64,000 nt of DNA. It comes from JAJDTQ01 sp963422385. GTDB taxonomy: Bacteria > Desulfobacterota > Binatia > UBA9968 > JAJDTQ01. The translations under genes and the position numbers were made by a program. Below the pieces are notes generated by a model. That model was not told the origin of the DNA. It worked only from the letters and a program-made list of their open reading frames with translations, and did not search any database. The stretch lies in contig OY729432.1 in the NCBI GenBank assembly GCA_963422385.1, positions 1,240,001 through 1,304,000 on the forward strand, written 5' to 3'. How positions within the stretch are numbered: the stretch's first letter is position 1; the number at the start of each line of letters is the position of its first letter. Positions 34,774-44,087 of this stretch are shown one piece after another.

Positions 34774-36246
34774 TTGGAACTCATCGAATTCGTGGACACG
34801 ACGTTGCGCGACGGGCACCAGAGCCTGTGGGCCGAGTCCATGCGCACGGGCATGATGCTGGCGGTGGGCGACCGCATGGACCGGGCCGGTTTCAAGGGCA
34901 TGGAGCTGATGTCGAGCTCCCACATCAAGAAGTGCGTGCGGGAGCTGCACGAGGACCCTTGGGAGCGGATACGGCTGGTGGCCGGCCGGATCCGGGAGAC
35001 GCCGCTGCGGGTCATCATCGGGAGCCGGAACGGTTTCGAGCTCACACCGGAGTCCATTCAGCGGATCTTCCTGGAGCGGATGGCGGCCAACGGCGTCCGC
35101 CAGGGCCGCATCTCCGACGAGTGGAACGACCCCGCGGGCTGGCGCAAGACCCTGCGCATCGCCACGGAGGCTGGGCTCGAGCCCATCCTGAATATCATCT
35201 ACTCGGTTTCGCCCAGGCATACCGATGCCTACTACGCGGAACGGGCGCGGCAGGCGGCGACGCTGCCGGTGGCGCGGCTTTGCTTCAAGGACCCCGGAGG
35301 CCTGCTGACGCCGGACCGCACCCGCGCGCTGGTGCCGCTCATCATGGAGAACATCGGCGGCATCCCGCTGGAGTTCCACACTCACTGCACCACCGGCCTG
35401 GGGCCGCTGTGCGCCCTGGAGGCCATCAAGCAGGGCGTGCGCATGGTCAACACCGCACTGCCGCCGCTGGCCAACGGTTCGTCCAACCCATCGCTTTTCA
35501 ACGTCGCGGCCAATGCCCGGAGCCTGGGCTACGAGACGGCAGTGGACGAGGGGATCCTGCGACCGGTGTCCGAGTACTTCACCAACGTCGCCCGCCGGGA
35601 GGGGCTCCCGATAGGCGCGCCGGTCGAGTACGACTACAACCAGTACCTGCACCAGGTGCCGGGAGGCATGATCTCGAACCTCCGCCACCAGCTCGCCCGC
35701 GTCGGGCTCGGTGATCACATGGAACGGGCCCTGGAGGAAGTGGTGCGGGTGCGGGAGGAGCTGGGCTATCCCATCATGGTCACGCCCCTGTCCCAGTTCG
35801 TGGGGAGCCAGGCCGCCATCAACATCATTGTCGGGGAGCGTTACAAGGAAATCACCGACCAGGTGATCCTCTACGCCCTGGGGCGCTGGGGCCGGGAGGG
35901 GAGCGACTCCATGCACGCCGACGTCAAGGACAGGATCCTCGCGTGCCCGCGGGCCCGGGAGCTGGCCGCGTGGGAGCCGCCGGAGCCCACGGTCCGCGAG
36001 CTGCACGCAAAGTACGGCGGCAGCGGGGTGTCGGACGAGGAGCTGCTGCTACGGTATTTTCTGACCCGGGAGGAGATCGACACCATGCGCGCCGCCGGCA
36101 GCCCGAAGGACTACCCCTTCGCGGCCGAGCCGGCGTCGCGGACGGTCGAGCGATTCACACAACGGCGCGAGTACTCGCACATCCAGGTTCGAAGCGGCGG
36201 CTTCGCCCTGAGTCTGTCGCGGCGAGCTCCCTCGGTCGGAGGCTAA
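34774..36246 (+). CDS. pyruvate carboxylase/oxaloacetate decarboxylase-type carboxyltransferase
   Basis: 490 residues from a TTG with AAAGGAG five bases upstream. FVDTTLRDGHQSLWAESMRT opens the DRE-TIM barrel, CFKDPGGLLTP carries the active-site Lys, and LEFHTHCTTGLGPL the HxH metal ligands. The C-terminal segment (LSQFVGSQAAINIIVGERYK) is the PYC_OADA conserved domain. There is no biotinyl domain (no MKM motif), so the carrier must be a separate protein. It may carboxylate or decarboxylate a product of the neighbouring pathway. Confidence 0.87.
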   Translation: MELIEFVDTTLRDGHQSLWAESMRTGMMLAVGDRMDRAGFKGMELMSSSHIKKCVRELHEDPWERIRLVAGRIRETPLRVIIGSRNGFELTPESIQRIFLERMAANGVRQGRISDEWNDPAGWRKTLRIATEAGLEPILNIIYSVSPRHTDAYYAERARQAATLPVARLCFKDPGGLLTPDRTRALVPLIMENIGGIPLEFHTHCTTGLGPLCALEAIKQGVRMVNTALPPLANGSSNPSLFNVAANARSLGYETAVDEGILRPVSEYFTNVARREGLPIGAPVEYDYNQYLHQVPGGMISNLRHQLARVGLGDHMERALEEVVRVREELGYPIMVTPLSQFVGSQAAINIIVGERYKEITDQVILYALGRWGREGSDSMHADVKDRILACPRARELAAWEPPEPTVRELHAKYGGSGVSDEELLLRYFLTREEIDTMRAAGSPKDYPFAAEPASRTVERFTQRREYSHIQVRSGGFALSLSRRAPSVGG

Positions 36247-36352
36247 CCAACTGCCTCCGCGCCCCGAGACTCGGCGCTGGCGGGGTCGCGACAATCATCT
36301 GACGACGCGGAGACGGATACGGCGGTCGGAGGCGGACTGCACGAGACAGGTA

Positions 36353-38557
36353 TCAACGCTCTTGTCCCGACGACGGGCAATCTCCGGCGTTCTCGACGAT
36401 CTCGATGGCGGCCGCGTCGAGGCCCAGCGATTCGAGTGCGGGACCGAAGTACCCTGTGAAGGTGCCCGTCACGGAACCGTCGACAATCAGACGCTGGTCG
36501 CCACCGCAATGGATAATGAGGGCATCCGCCAGGGAGAGTGACAGGCGGTTGAAACGGACCTCGTCTTTCAGGTAGGTCCTCGGTTCGCCGTCGTCGAGTG
36601 AGAAATCCTCTTTCGGAACCTCACCCACGACGACGCGGTCGGCAAACAGGAGCACCCAGCGCGCCCGGGCGTTGCCGGAAGACGCCTCGAACACCGCGAC
36701 GGCCCGGGTCTGAACGCCCGAAACGACGACGCGGCCTGCCGGCGCAGGGAGCTCCCGGTCGCCGATCTGCCGCAGGATACCCGGCGCCGACCCTGGCGGG
36801 ACGGTGGATAGCGTCCCGTACCCCAGGCGATCACGCAGCCGTGACTCCACCGCTTTCAGGTATCGCGACCAGAGCGTAGTGACTTGCTTGCGCTCCGGGA
36901 GCAACACCGAAGCGTTGAGCAACACCATATGGTCGTGTTCGACCGGCCAGTCCGCCGCAGCCTTCGTCGCCAGCAGATCGACGAAGGACGAGAGCAGTGG
37001 CTCGGCCAGGGGGTCTCCGATCAGATCGCGCGGGGGCTCGATCAGGCGTTGCTCCCTTTCCGCAACCCGGTCAGCGTCGGAGCCGCCATCGTCGAAGGCG
37101 ATCGACATCGCCCTCTCCAACGGCACACGGTTCACGTCGGCGTCACCGATGCGCTTGTGCGCCGCCATGGCGAATGCGCTGCCTTCGATCACCTGCTGCG
37201 CTTCCTCGATGTCGAGTCGACACCAGTCGCGGGCAAGCATCGCGAGCTGAATGAATCCCTCCTCGATACATATCTCCTCACGGCTGCCGGCATTGATCAG
37301 ATCGACCTGCAGACCTATCGACAGCCCCTTCTCCATTTCCTCTATCGCCTTGCTGGCCTTCGGCTCGTTCAATCCACGCATGTCCCGCAGGACCGCGCCG
37401 AGACGCTCGGCAATGGCCTGGCGTTGCGCGGGGCGCAGGGACGCGAAGTCGATGGGCGGCGTCAGCGTGGAGTCCGGTTCGCCGTCGTCGGCAAGTGCGC
37501 GCAGCAGCGCCAACTTGGCGAACTCGTCCGGGATCTGCGCGCACAGAATGCGGTCCAACAGGAGCTTGCGGTTGTGGTCGATGCCCGGAACCAGCTTGTG
37601 AATGCGAAGCGCCTCGGCGAGCCCCAGCCAGTCAGCGCTCCGATACGTGTGGCGCGGATCGTATGTGCGCGCCACCTGCAGATAGACCAGCGCAACGGAA
37701 CCTTCCAGCAGTTCCTTCAGCCAGCCCTCGGCGTACCTCTTGAGGACGGGTCCGCCGACCTGCTTGAATGCCTCCCAGCCGAGAGTCCCCGCCGCCAGCG
37801 TGACCGGGTTCATACCGAGAGCAAGGCGTGCGGCCAGCGTCGCGCCGCGCACGTAATGCTGCCAGGGCGTGAACTTCCGGTGGAGGTTGCGCACCTTCTG
37901 CACCCGTTCGAGCCACGCCACGACTTCCCTCACGGTCCAACCGGAGACGTTGACGACCGGCACCTGCCGCGCCACTTGCAGGAAGTCGCCGATAGCGGAC
38001 CGGGCGGCGAGCGCGATATCACCGATGCGCGCATCGAGTTCCGCTCTCTCCGCATCCTTCCCGTACAGGCGGGCGACTTCCTCCACAACGCCGCGGATTT
38101 CCTCGAAAATGGCGCGGCCGTCGAGGCCGGCGACCTCCCCGTGCTCTTGCTTCACGTAGCGCCGGTCGCGGATACCGTCCCAGACGCGGTCGCAGCGGGC
38201 CTGGATCATCCTCCCGAGCCGTGCGTCCAGTTCCGACGGCACCCCGTCCGTTTCGGGGTCGGGCGACCACTGGAGCGCGCGCCAAGCCTGCTCGACCGGC
38301 GACATGCCCTCAGCGAGCCAGCGCTTCTCGACCTCTCTCAGATCGCACTCACGCAACTCGTCGATGTGCTGCTCGATCTCCGTGACGAGCCTACGGTCAA
38401 CGGCAGCGGATCGCATGAGGCCCACCGCGAAACCGAGCGCACCGGCGCCGAGCAGGCCGAGCGCCATTCCCACTTCTACCGAGAGCAGGAAGAAGAGAGA
38501 GACCCCGGAGACCATGACTCCGCACCCTGCCATGAACCAGCCGGCGGCCGCGCTCAT
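36353..38557 (-). CDS. uncharacterised 734-residue membrane-anchored protein
   Basis: Two hydrophobic helices at residues 5-25 and 28-48 anchor a 680-residue soluble region rich in helices. An amphipathic-helix segment (GATLAARLALGMNPVTLAAG) near 255 and a coiled-coil-like stretch near 160-200 stand out. The C-terminal 130 residues (RVVVSGVQTRAVAVFEASSG onward) look like a beta-rich domain. No Walker, peptidase or kinase motif was seen. It is on the same strand as the zinc ABC genes, 16 bases after znuB, but nothing ties it to metal transport. Membrane-remodelling is a guess only. Confidence 0.75.
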   Translation of the reverse strand: MSAAAGWFMAGCGVMVSGVSLFFLLSVEVGMALGLLGAGALGFAVGLMRSAAVDRRLVTEIEQHIDELRECDLREVEKRWLAEGMSPVEQAWRALQWSPDPETDGVPSELDARLGRMIQARCDRVWDGIRDRRYVKQEHGEVAGLDGRAIFEEIRGVVEEVARLYGKDAERAELDARIGDIALAARSAIGDFLQVARQVPVVNVSGWTVREVVAWLERVQKVRNLHRKFTPWQHYVRGATLAARLALGMNPVTLAAGTLGWEAFKQVGGPVLKRYAEGWLKELLEGSVALVYLQVARTYDPRHTYRSADWLGLAEALRIHKLVPGIDHNRKLLLDRILCAQIPDEFAKLALLRALADDGEPDSTLTPPIDFASLRPAQRQAIAERLGAVLRDMRGLNEPKASKAIEEMEKGLSIGLQVDLINAGSREEICIEEGFIQLAMLARDWCRLDIEEAQQVIEGSAFAMAAHKRIGDADVNRVPLERAMSIAFDDGGSDADRVAEREQRLIEPPRDLIGDPLAEPLLSSFVDLLATKAAADWPVEHDHMVLLNASVLLPERKQVTTLWSRYLKAVESRLRDRLGYGTLSTVPPGSAPGILRQIGDRELPAPAGRVVVSGVQTRAVAVFEASSGNARARWVLLFADRVVVGEVPKEDFSLDDGEPRTYLKDEVRFNRLSLSLADALIIHCGGDQRLIVDGSVTGTFTGYFGPALESLGLDAAAIEIVENAGDCPSSGQER

Positions 38558-38573
38558 TCAGATCAATCGCATG

Positions 38574-39392
38574 TCACCGTCCGAACCTCCACGCTCCTCG
38601 CCTGCCCAGAAGGCGTGCCAGCAGAGAGACGAAGAAGAGCGCAACAGCGACCATCACGATGGTGCCGCCGGCGGCGATGTCAAACTGATACGCCAGCACG
38701 AGCCCCGCCACACCTGAAAGCGATCCGATCAACGCCGCCAGCAACACCTGCCACCGGAAATTCAACGCCCAAAGCGCCGCTATGGCAGCGGGCACCACCA
38801 GCAAGGCCTGGATGAGCAACAGGCCCACCAGCCTCACTCCGATGACCACGGTGAGGGCCAGCACCACCAGCAGCAGCACGTTGAGAGCCAGAACCCTGTG
38901 GCCGTAGGCCGCCGCCACCTCTTCGTCGAACGCGATCAGCAGATGCTCCTTGAAGGTCATCAGCATGATCACCATGAGCACCGCACTGACGCCGGCGAGA
39001 GCCACGAGCTCGCCGGTGGAGATGGCCAGCACGTTGCCGAAGAGGTAGCTGAAGAGATCCTGTTGATAACCGCTCTTCAGGCTGAAGAGGACCACGCCCA
39101 AAGCCATGGAGCCCGAGAAGAACACGCCGATGACCGCGTCTTCGCTGATGTTGTCGCTCTGGGTGACGAGGGCGATACCCAGCGCCACGGCCACGCCGAA
39201 GACCGCGCCGGTCAGCAGGGGATTCCATCCCGCCAGGATGCCGATGGCCACGCCTCCGATGGCGGAATGGGAGATCCCGACGCCGATGAAGGCCAGGCGG
39301 CGCAGCACCACGAAGAAACCCAGGATGCCGCACAGCAGGCCCACCAGGACCGCTGCCGCCAAGGCGCGCTGCATGAAGGCAAAGTCGAACAT
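38574..39392 (-). CDS. znuB: zinc-type ABC transporter permease
   Basis: 272 residues, about eight membrane helices of the ABC-3 family. AALVGLLCGILGFFVVLRRL and AFIGVGISHSAIGGVAIGIL are characteristic of ZnuB/MntB permeases, and EVAAAYGHRVLALNVLLLVV precedes the late helices. It follows the ATPase gene on the same strand, forming a binding protein-ATPase-permease operon. Zinc is suggested by the histidine loop of the binding protein; manganese cannot be excluded. Confidence 0.88.
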   Translation of the reverse strand: MFDFAFMQRALAAAVLVGLLCGILGFFVVLRRLAFIGVGISHSAIGGVAIGILAGWNPLLTGAVFGVAVALGIALVTQSDNISEDAVIGVFFSGSMALGVVLFSLKSGYQQDLFSYLFGNVLAISTGELVALAGVSAVLMVIMLMTFKEHLLIAFDEEVAAAYGHRVLALNVLLLVVLALTVVIGVRLVGLLLIQALLVVPAAIAALWALNFRWQVLLAALIGSLSGVAGLVLAYQFDIAAGGTIVMVAVALFFVSLLARLLGRRGAWRFGR

Positions 39393-39437
39393 CAGGGAGG
39401 GTTCTCGAATTTCGGGAAACAGGACGCTACCGGCGTG

Positions 39438-40229
39438 TCACGTCCCATAATAATGGCCCTGTTGCTCGTGATGGGCGAGCTCGCCACCCAGGAAGTCGAA
39501 CTCGCAGCGGTAGGCTTCGCGAATGGCGTGGCTGTGGATCACGTCTTCGGCGTTCCCGTGGATGTGCATACGGCAGTTGATGCAGATCAGCTCATCGGTT
39601 TGGCCGGCCATGGCCACGAGATCATGGGACACCGTGACGATGGTCAGGGTCAGGTCGCGGACAAGCCTGCGAAGCAATCCATAGAACTCATGCTCCGCGG
39701 GCAGATCGAGGCCTACCGTGGGCTCGTCGAGCACCAGCAGCCGGGTGCTGGCGCACAAGGCCTGGGCCAGCATGACCCGGCGCTGCTCACCTCCGGACAA
39801 CCGGCCCACGGGACGGTCCCTGTGATCCTGCATGCCCACCAGCTCGAGGCTGTCCTCCACCCGCTGCCAGTCCTTCCGGCCCGGAAACCCGAATGCGCCT
39901 AGATGCCGCAGCCGCCCCATTATCACCACGTCACCGACGGTTGCCGGAAAGTCAGCCGCGACACTCTGCCGTTGCGGGACGTAACCGATGGCGTGAGAGC
40001 CTTTCCGGCCCGGCGGGTAGCCGAACACCTCCACCCGCCCGCTCAACGCCGGCACGAGTCCCATGATCGTTCGCATGAGCGTGGTCTTGCCGGCCCCGTT
40101 GGGGCCGACGATCCCCACGAAACCGCCCTCGTGCACGTCGAAGTTGATGTCGTGCAGCACGCAACAGCCGTCCAGCTCCACCGTAACGCCGCTCAAGCCC
40201 ACGACGACGTTCCGGTCTCCTTCGCTCAA
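39438..40229 (-). CDS. znuC: zinc-type ABC transporter ATPase
   Basis: 263 residues. Walker A GPNGAGKTT, signature LSGGEQRR, Walker B LLVLDEPTVGLD, His switch VSHD. The family is the metal-ABC ATPases. Its ATG overlaps the stop of the upstream binding-protein gene by four bases, and the permease follows after 45 bases. Confidence 0.9.
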   Translation of the reverse strand: MSEGDRNVVVGLSGVTVELDGCCVLHDINFDVHEGGFVGIVGPNGAGKTTLMRTIMGLVPALSGRVEVFGYPPGRKGSHAIGYVPQRQSVAADFPATVGDVVIMGRLRHLGAFGFPGRKDWQRVEDSLELVGMQDHRDRPVGRLSGGEQRRVMLAQALCASTRLLVLDEPTVGLDLPAEHEFYGLLRRLVRDLTLTIVTVSHDLVAMAGQTDELICINCRMHIHGNAEDVIHSHAIREAYRCEFDFLGGELAHHEQQGHYYGT

Positions 40230-41221
40230 TTCTGTTTCCCCTGTAGCGCCCGCCCGAAAGCGCGCGCGTTGTACAGCATCAGCCCTTCGTAGGTGGAACG
40301 CTCCGGATCGCCGGGGTCGCCCAGCGGGTCCACGAGGACGGTCCCGGCACCGAACTCGCCGGCCATGGTCTGCGCCACCCGCGGGCTCAATTGCGGTTCC
40401 ACCAGAATGGCCCGGATCCCCGCGGCCCGAGCGCTGCGCACCAAGTCGGCGACCTCCCTCGGCGTCGGCTCCTCGCCGCCGAACTCCTGGACTACTGCGA
40501 CCTCCTCAAGGTCATACCTTTCGGCAAAGTAGCGCCAGGCATCGTGAAAGGCGATGAACTTGCGCGACTTCGCCTTGCCGAGCTCCCGTCTGATCTGCCC
40601 GTCCAATGCCGTCAACCTGTTTCGGAAGTGGTCGCTACGCCTCTGGTAGTAACTCTTGCCGTCCGGGTCCGCGGCGATGAGATGCTCGACCACGGCCGGG
40701 ACCACCGCGTCTCTCACCCGGATGGGGTCCAGCCAGAAATGGGGGTCGAACGCTTCGCCTTCCTTTTCACCGCCCCCCTTGGCAGCCTGTTCCTCGCCGT
40801 GATCTTCGTTCTCCCTGACGGCTGCCTTCTCCTCACCGTGTTCCTCGCCGTGATGATGGTCCTCCCCCTCCAGGGGCTTCAGGTCCGGAACCTTCATGAG
40901 AGCCAGGGTCTTGAGGGGGTGGGATGCCGCCCCCAGGAGCCTTTCCGACCACGCGTCGAAGCCTCCGCCCACGACGACAAAGAGCCGGGCGCGCGAAACC
41001 TTCCTTAAATCGCTCGGCACCGGCTCGAAAGTATGCGGGCTCGCGCCCGGCGGCACCAGTGAATCCACTTTGACGCGCTCACCGCCCAACTCGCCAACGA
41101 TATAGGTCACGGGAATCACGCTGGTCACCACGCCAAGGGGCTGTCCGCTTGCCAGTGCCGGGGCGGCACCGATCCAACAGCTTGCGATGACCGTGAGCAC
41201 AAGGCTTCCCAGTCTCTTCAT
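40226..41221 (-). CDS. znuA: zinc-binding periplasmic protein with histidine loop
   Basis: 331 residues. Signal peptide MKRLGSLVLTVIASCWIGAA cleaved after PALA. Metal ligands include SPHTFEPVPSD and DPHFWLDP, with FIAFHDAW as the third. A long acidic, His-rich loop (GEDHHHGEEHGEE, NEDHGEEQ) is typical for zinc-specific ZnuA. GGAGGATGACGCA lies before the ATG at 41221; a 21-base duplication repeats this whole site, creating a second in-frame ATG at 41242. Confidence 0.9.
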   Translation of the reverse strand: MKRLGSLVLTVIASCWIGAAPALASGQPLGVVTSVIPVTYIVGELGGERVKVDSLVPPGASPHTFEPVPSDLRKVSRARLFVVVGGGFDAWSERLLGAASHPLKTLALMKVPDLKPLEGEDHHHGEEHGEEKAAVRENEDHGEEQAAKGGGEKEGEAFDPHFWLDPIRVRDAVVPAVVEHLIAADPDGKSYYQRRSDHFRNRLTALDGQIRRELGKAKSRKFIAFHDAWRYFAERYDLEEVAVVQEFGGEEPTPREVADLVRSARAAGIRAILVEPQLSPRVAQTMAGEFGAGTVLVDPLGDPGDPERSTYEGLMLYNARAFGRALQGKQN

Positions 41222-41260
41222 TGCGTCATCCTCCTGAATCATTGCGTCATCCTCCTGAAT
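41219..41260 (-). repeat. 21-base tandem duplication of the znuA ribosome site and start codon
   Basis: Reverse strand: ATTCAGGAGGATGACGCAAT plus G, twice in perfect tandem. Each copy holds a Shine-Dalgarno sequence and an ATG in the same frame, so translation could begin at either and would differ by seven residues. Confidence 0.9.
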
Positions 41261-41262
41261 CT

Positions 41263-41889
41263 TCAGTCTGCCGGATCCCTTTCGAGCGCCCGCAGATCCT
41301 TCAACAGCACGTCGGGATCCGGAGCGGATCCGAAGTAGGCAAAGCGCATGTGGCCGTCCCCATCCGCCACCACGGTAAGCGTCGTGTGCTCGATGAGCCC
41401 CCGTGCCAGCCGCCGCACGCTCACCCCGAACTCCTGCCACACCGGGGCCAGCTCCCGGGCCTCGCCCGTGAGCCACGACCAGCGGACGGCGTCCGCTTTG
41501 TGCCGCCGGCTGTAGGCCTTCAGCACCTTCGGCGTATCGACCTCGGGATCCGTGGTGATGGAGAGGAAGCGGATGTCCCTGGCCTCCGCGGGTTTCATGT
41601 GCTCTCGGACGATCTTGAGGCTCGCGGTCAGCAGCGGACAGACGTCCGGGCACGATGTGTACATGAAGTTGATCACCACCGGCTTGCCCCTGAGTTTCCG
41701 GAACGCCACGCGCTTGCCGTTCTGGTCGGTGAGGACGAAGCTGCCGATGAGGACGTTCATCTCGCGTCTTTCCGCGAACTTGACCTTGAGGATGGACTTG
41801 TGGGTGAGTGCGTCCGCCCCCGGCATGAACAGGACCGCCAGCGCCAGCACCGTAACTCCCAGCGTCCTCGAGAAAAGAACCCCCCTCAT
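41263..41889 (-). CDS. Sco1/SenC family protein
   Basis: 208 residues. A signal anchor (TLGVTVLALAVLFMPGADAL) is followed by a thioredoxin-like fold with the copper motif YTSCPDVCP (CxxxC) and the distant His in LIEHTTLTVV. Sco proteins deliver copper to CuA of cytochrome oxidase or act as thiol reductases. It stands directly upstream of znuA on the same strand. A second Sco protein is at 54608. Confidence 0.87.
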   Translation of the reverse strand: MRGVLFSRTLGVTVLALAVLFMPGADALTHKSILKVKFAERREMNVLIGSFVLTDQNGKRVAFRKLRGKPVVINFMYTSCPDVCPLLTASLKIVREHMKPAEARDIRFLSITTDPEVDTPKVLKAYSRRHKADAVRWSWLTGEARELAPVWQEFGVSVRRLARGLIEHTTLTVVADGDGHMRFAYFGSAPDPDVLLKDLRALERDPAD

Positions 41890-41916
41890 GTCCTCCGCCC
41901 CTTCACCGGTCCGGCT

Positions 41917-43350
41917 TCATACGCCCCATTTTCTGGCGACCGTCTCCTTGTACTCTCGCTTGAACGCGTTCACCGGCGGGAACCGGTCGATCCACTGGTA
42001 CGGACGGCAGGCGTCGATGAGCACGCGATCCGTCACGTAGCCTTTGGTGTCCCGGTCCATGGGGGAGATGACCGGCTCGCATACCGAGGCCCACACGTTC
42101 TTCACGATGTCGATGCCCTCGCGCGGGTCGCAGCGGGTGGAGATGGCCCAGATGACTTCGCCGGGATTGGTGATGTCCACGTCGTCGTCCACCACCACCA
42201 CCATCTTGCCGCCGTACGCGCCGGCCCGGGCGCCCGCCGCCACCAGCAAGGCCTGCTTGGCGTGTCCGGTATAACGCTGCTTGATGGAAATGACGGTGAA
42301 CGGACCGGTCTGGCCGCCGTAGACGAAGCCCCAGACTCCCGTCACGTCCGGAATCCCGGCCTTTTCCAACTGTTCCCACAGCGTGATGGCGCCCAGGGGA
42401 ATGGGCAGGTAGCTGTTGGGCGGCCGCACCGGCGGTGCGCCGAGAAGGATGGGGTCGTCGCGGTAGTAGACCCGCTTGACGGTCATGAGCGGGACGTCGC
42501 CCTCGGTGGCGTCGGTGTAATAACCCGGCCACTCGCCGAACGGACCCTCCCTGGGCAACTGCTCGGGCGGCAGCGGCGGGATTTCGCCTTCCAGCACCAC
42601 CTCGCCGTTGGCGGGGATGGGCAGGCCGGTGACGGCGCCGCGGACCACCGGGACGGGACTGCCCTGCATCCATCCGGCGAACTCGTACTCGTTCACCGAG
42701 GGCGGCAGCGGCATCTGGGACGACAGCATCACGGTGGGCTCCTGTCCCAGCGTGATGGCCACGGGCAGCGGCTGGCCCCGGGCGTGGGCGCGCTCCATGG
42801 CCAGCCGCCCGTGCTTGCCCTTGTTCATCTTGACCGAGACCTTGTTCTTCTCCTGGATCATCACCCGGTAGGTGCCGATGTTGATGCCGCCGGACTCCGG
42901 GTCCCTGGTGATGATACCGCATCCGGTGCCGATATAGCGGCCGCCGTCGAGGTCGTGCCACAGCGGCGTGGGAAACCGCGTCAGGTCCACCTCATCCTCT
43001 TCCATCCGGTTTTCGAACACCGGCCCGCCTTCCACCTGCTCATAGGGCACCGGCTGGAATTCCAGCGACCGGTTGCGCCAGGCGTGGAGAAAGTCCACCC
43101 CCTTGACGTCGGTGGGCAGGCCCATGGCCACCGCCGAGCGCCGGCAGGTGCGGAACAGGTTGGAGATGATCCGGAAACCCTTGGGAAATCCCGTGAATCC
43201 GTCGAACAGGAGCGCTGACGATTCCACGTCGCCCATGTACTCCGTGAGCGCCCCCACCTCCGTGTCGAGATCCGCCCCCTCGACCCGCCTGACCTCGCCC
43301 ATGTCATCCAGTCGCTCGATGAAGCTTCTCATGTCGGTTACCGGCTGCAT
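41917..43350 (-). CDS. UbiD family decarboxylase
   Basis: 477 residues from the ATG at 43350, which has GGGGGAGAG upstream (the frame stays open to 43485). Family features: SALLFDGFTGFPKGFRIISN, WHDLDGGRYIGTG, TGLPIPANGEVVLEGEIPP, FGEWPGYYTDATEGD. UbiD enzymes use prenylated FMN, made by UbiX, to (de)carboxylate aromatic or unsaturated acids. No ubiX is in the window. It stands within the metal gene block without obvious link. Confidence 0.9.
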   Translation of the reverse strand: MQPVTDMRSFIERLDDMGEVRRVEGADLDTEVGALTEYMGDVESSALLFDGFTGFPKGFRIISNLFRTCRRSAVAMGLPTDVKGVDFLHAWRNRSLEFQPVPYEQVEGGPVFENRMEEDEVDLTRFPTPLWHDLDGGRYIGTGCGIITRDPESGGINIGTYRVMIQEKNKVSVKMNKGKHGRLAMERAHARGQPLPVAITLGQEPTVMLSSQMPLPPSVNEYEFAGWMQGSPVPVVRGAVTGLPIPANGEVVLEGEIPPLPPEQLPREGPFGEWPGYYTDATEGDVPLMTVKRVYYRDDPILLGAPPVRPPNSYLPIPLGAITLWEQLEKAGIPDVTGVWGFVYGGQTGPFTVISIKQRYTGHAKQALLVAAGARAGAYGGKMVVVVDDDVDITNPGEVIWAISTRCDPREGIDIVKNVWASVCEPVISPMDRDTKGYVTDRVLIDACRPYQWIDRFPPVNAFKREYKETVARKWGV

Positions 43351-43378
43351 TCGGCTCTCCCCCATCTTTACCCTGATG

Positions 43379-44053
43379 TCACTGCACGTAAATCTTCCTG
43401 GCGGCTTCCAGGCCAAGGACGACCTGGTCTGTCTGGTCTTCGTCCACCCGGAGGCTAATGGTACCCAGCGACGGGGCGACGTCATCGACCATGATCGTCG
43501 ATCCGGGACGGACCTTGTGATCGTAGAGGAACGAAAGCAGCCGCTCGTCGCGCACCCCGGTCTCGGTGATGCAGCGGAAGATGACCTCGGTGCCCGCTTC
43601 CACCGTATTCAGGGGGTTCCACTCCCGGCGCGGAGACGGCTGTCCCTTTACGGGTATGGGATTGCCGTGGGGGCAGGTGGAGGGATTGTCGAGGATCGCG
43701 CTCAGGCGTTCCTCCACCACCGGCGATATCGCGTGCTCCAGGTGGTGCGCCTCCTGGTGGGCCGTGACCCAGTCCAGCCCCAACAGGTCCGTCAGCAGCC
43801 GCTCTGTCAGAAAGTGCCGGCGCAGGATGGCCTCGGCGACCTCACGGCCCTTGAGGGTCAGGTAGATGTTCTTGCGACGCTCCACCCTGACGAACTCTTC
43901 CTTCTCGAGCCGCCGCAGGGCGCTGAACATGGTGGAGGGCGTCACGCCGATCTCTTCCGCCACCCGCGCCGCGATGACCTGGTCGCTTTCCTCGGCCAGA
44001 CTGTAGATGGCCTTCAGGTAGTCTTCGGTCGCTTCCGAGCGTTTTACGGCCAT
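43379..44053 (-). CDS. DtxR/MntR-type metal-dependent repressor
   Basis: 224 residues. N-terminal winged helix (SEATEDYLKAIYSLAEESDQ, VTPSTMFSALRRLEKEEFV), then dimerisation/metal domain with HHLEHAISPVVEERLSAIL and CPHGNPIP, and a C-terminal SH3-like (FeoA) domain (RPGSTIMVDDVAPSLG). Binds Fe(II) or Mn(II) and represses uptake genes. A DtxR-like box is present before the iron-binding protein gene at 45846, a plausible target; bacterioferritin lies between. Confidence 0.9.
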   Translation of the reverse strand: MAVKRSEATEDYLKAIYSLAEESDQVIAARVAEEIGVTPSTMFSALRRLEKEEFVRVERRKNIYLTLKGREVAEAILRRHFLTERLLTDLLGLDWVTAHQEAHHLEHAISPVVEERLSAILDNPSTCPHGNPIPVKGQPSPRREWNPLNTVEAGTEVIFRCITETGVRDERLLSFLYDHKVRPGSTIMVDDVAPSLGTISLRVDEDQTDQVVLGLEAARKIYVQ

Positions 44054-44087
44054 TTTGGTCTTGTCTCGATGACGCCGGCCACTGCCC

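Noticed and set aside
36884..38815. A 643-residue forward frame
   Set aside because: Opposite the 734-residue membrane protein. The latter has plausible membrane helices, while the forward frame is rich in Arg/His/Pro and crosses into znuB antisense.
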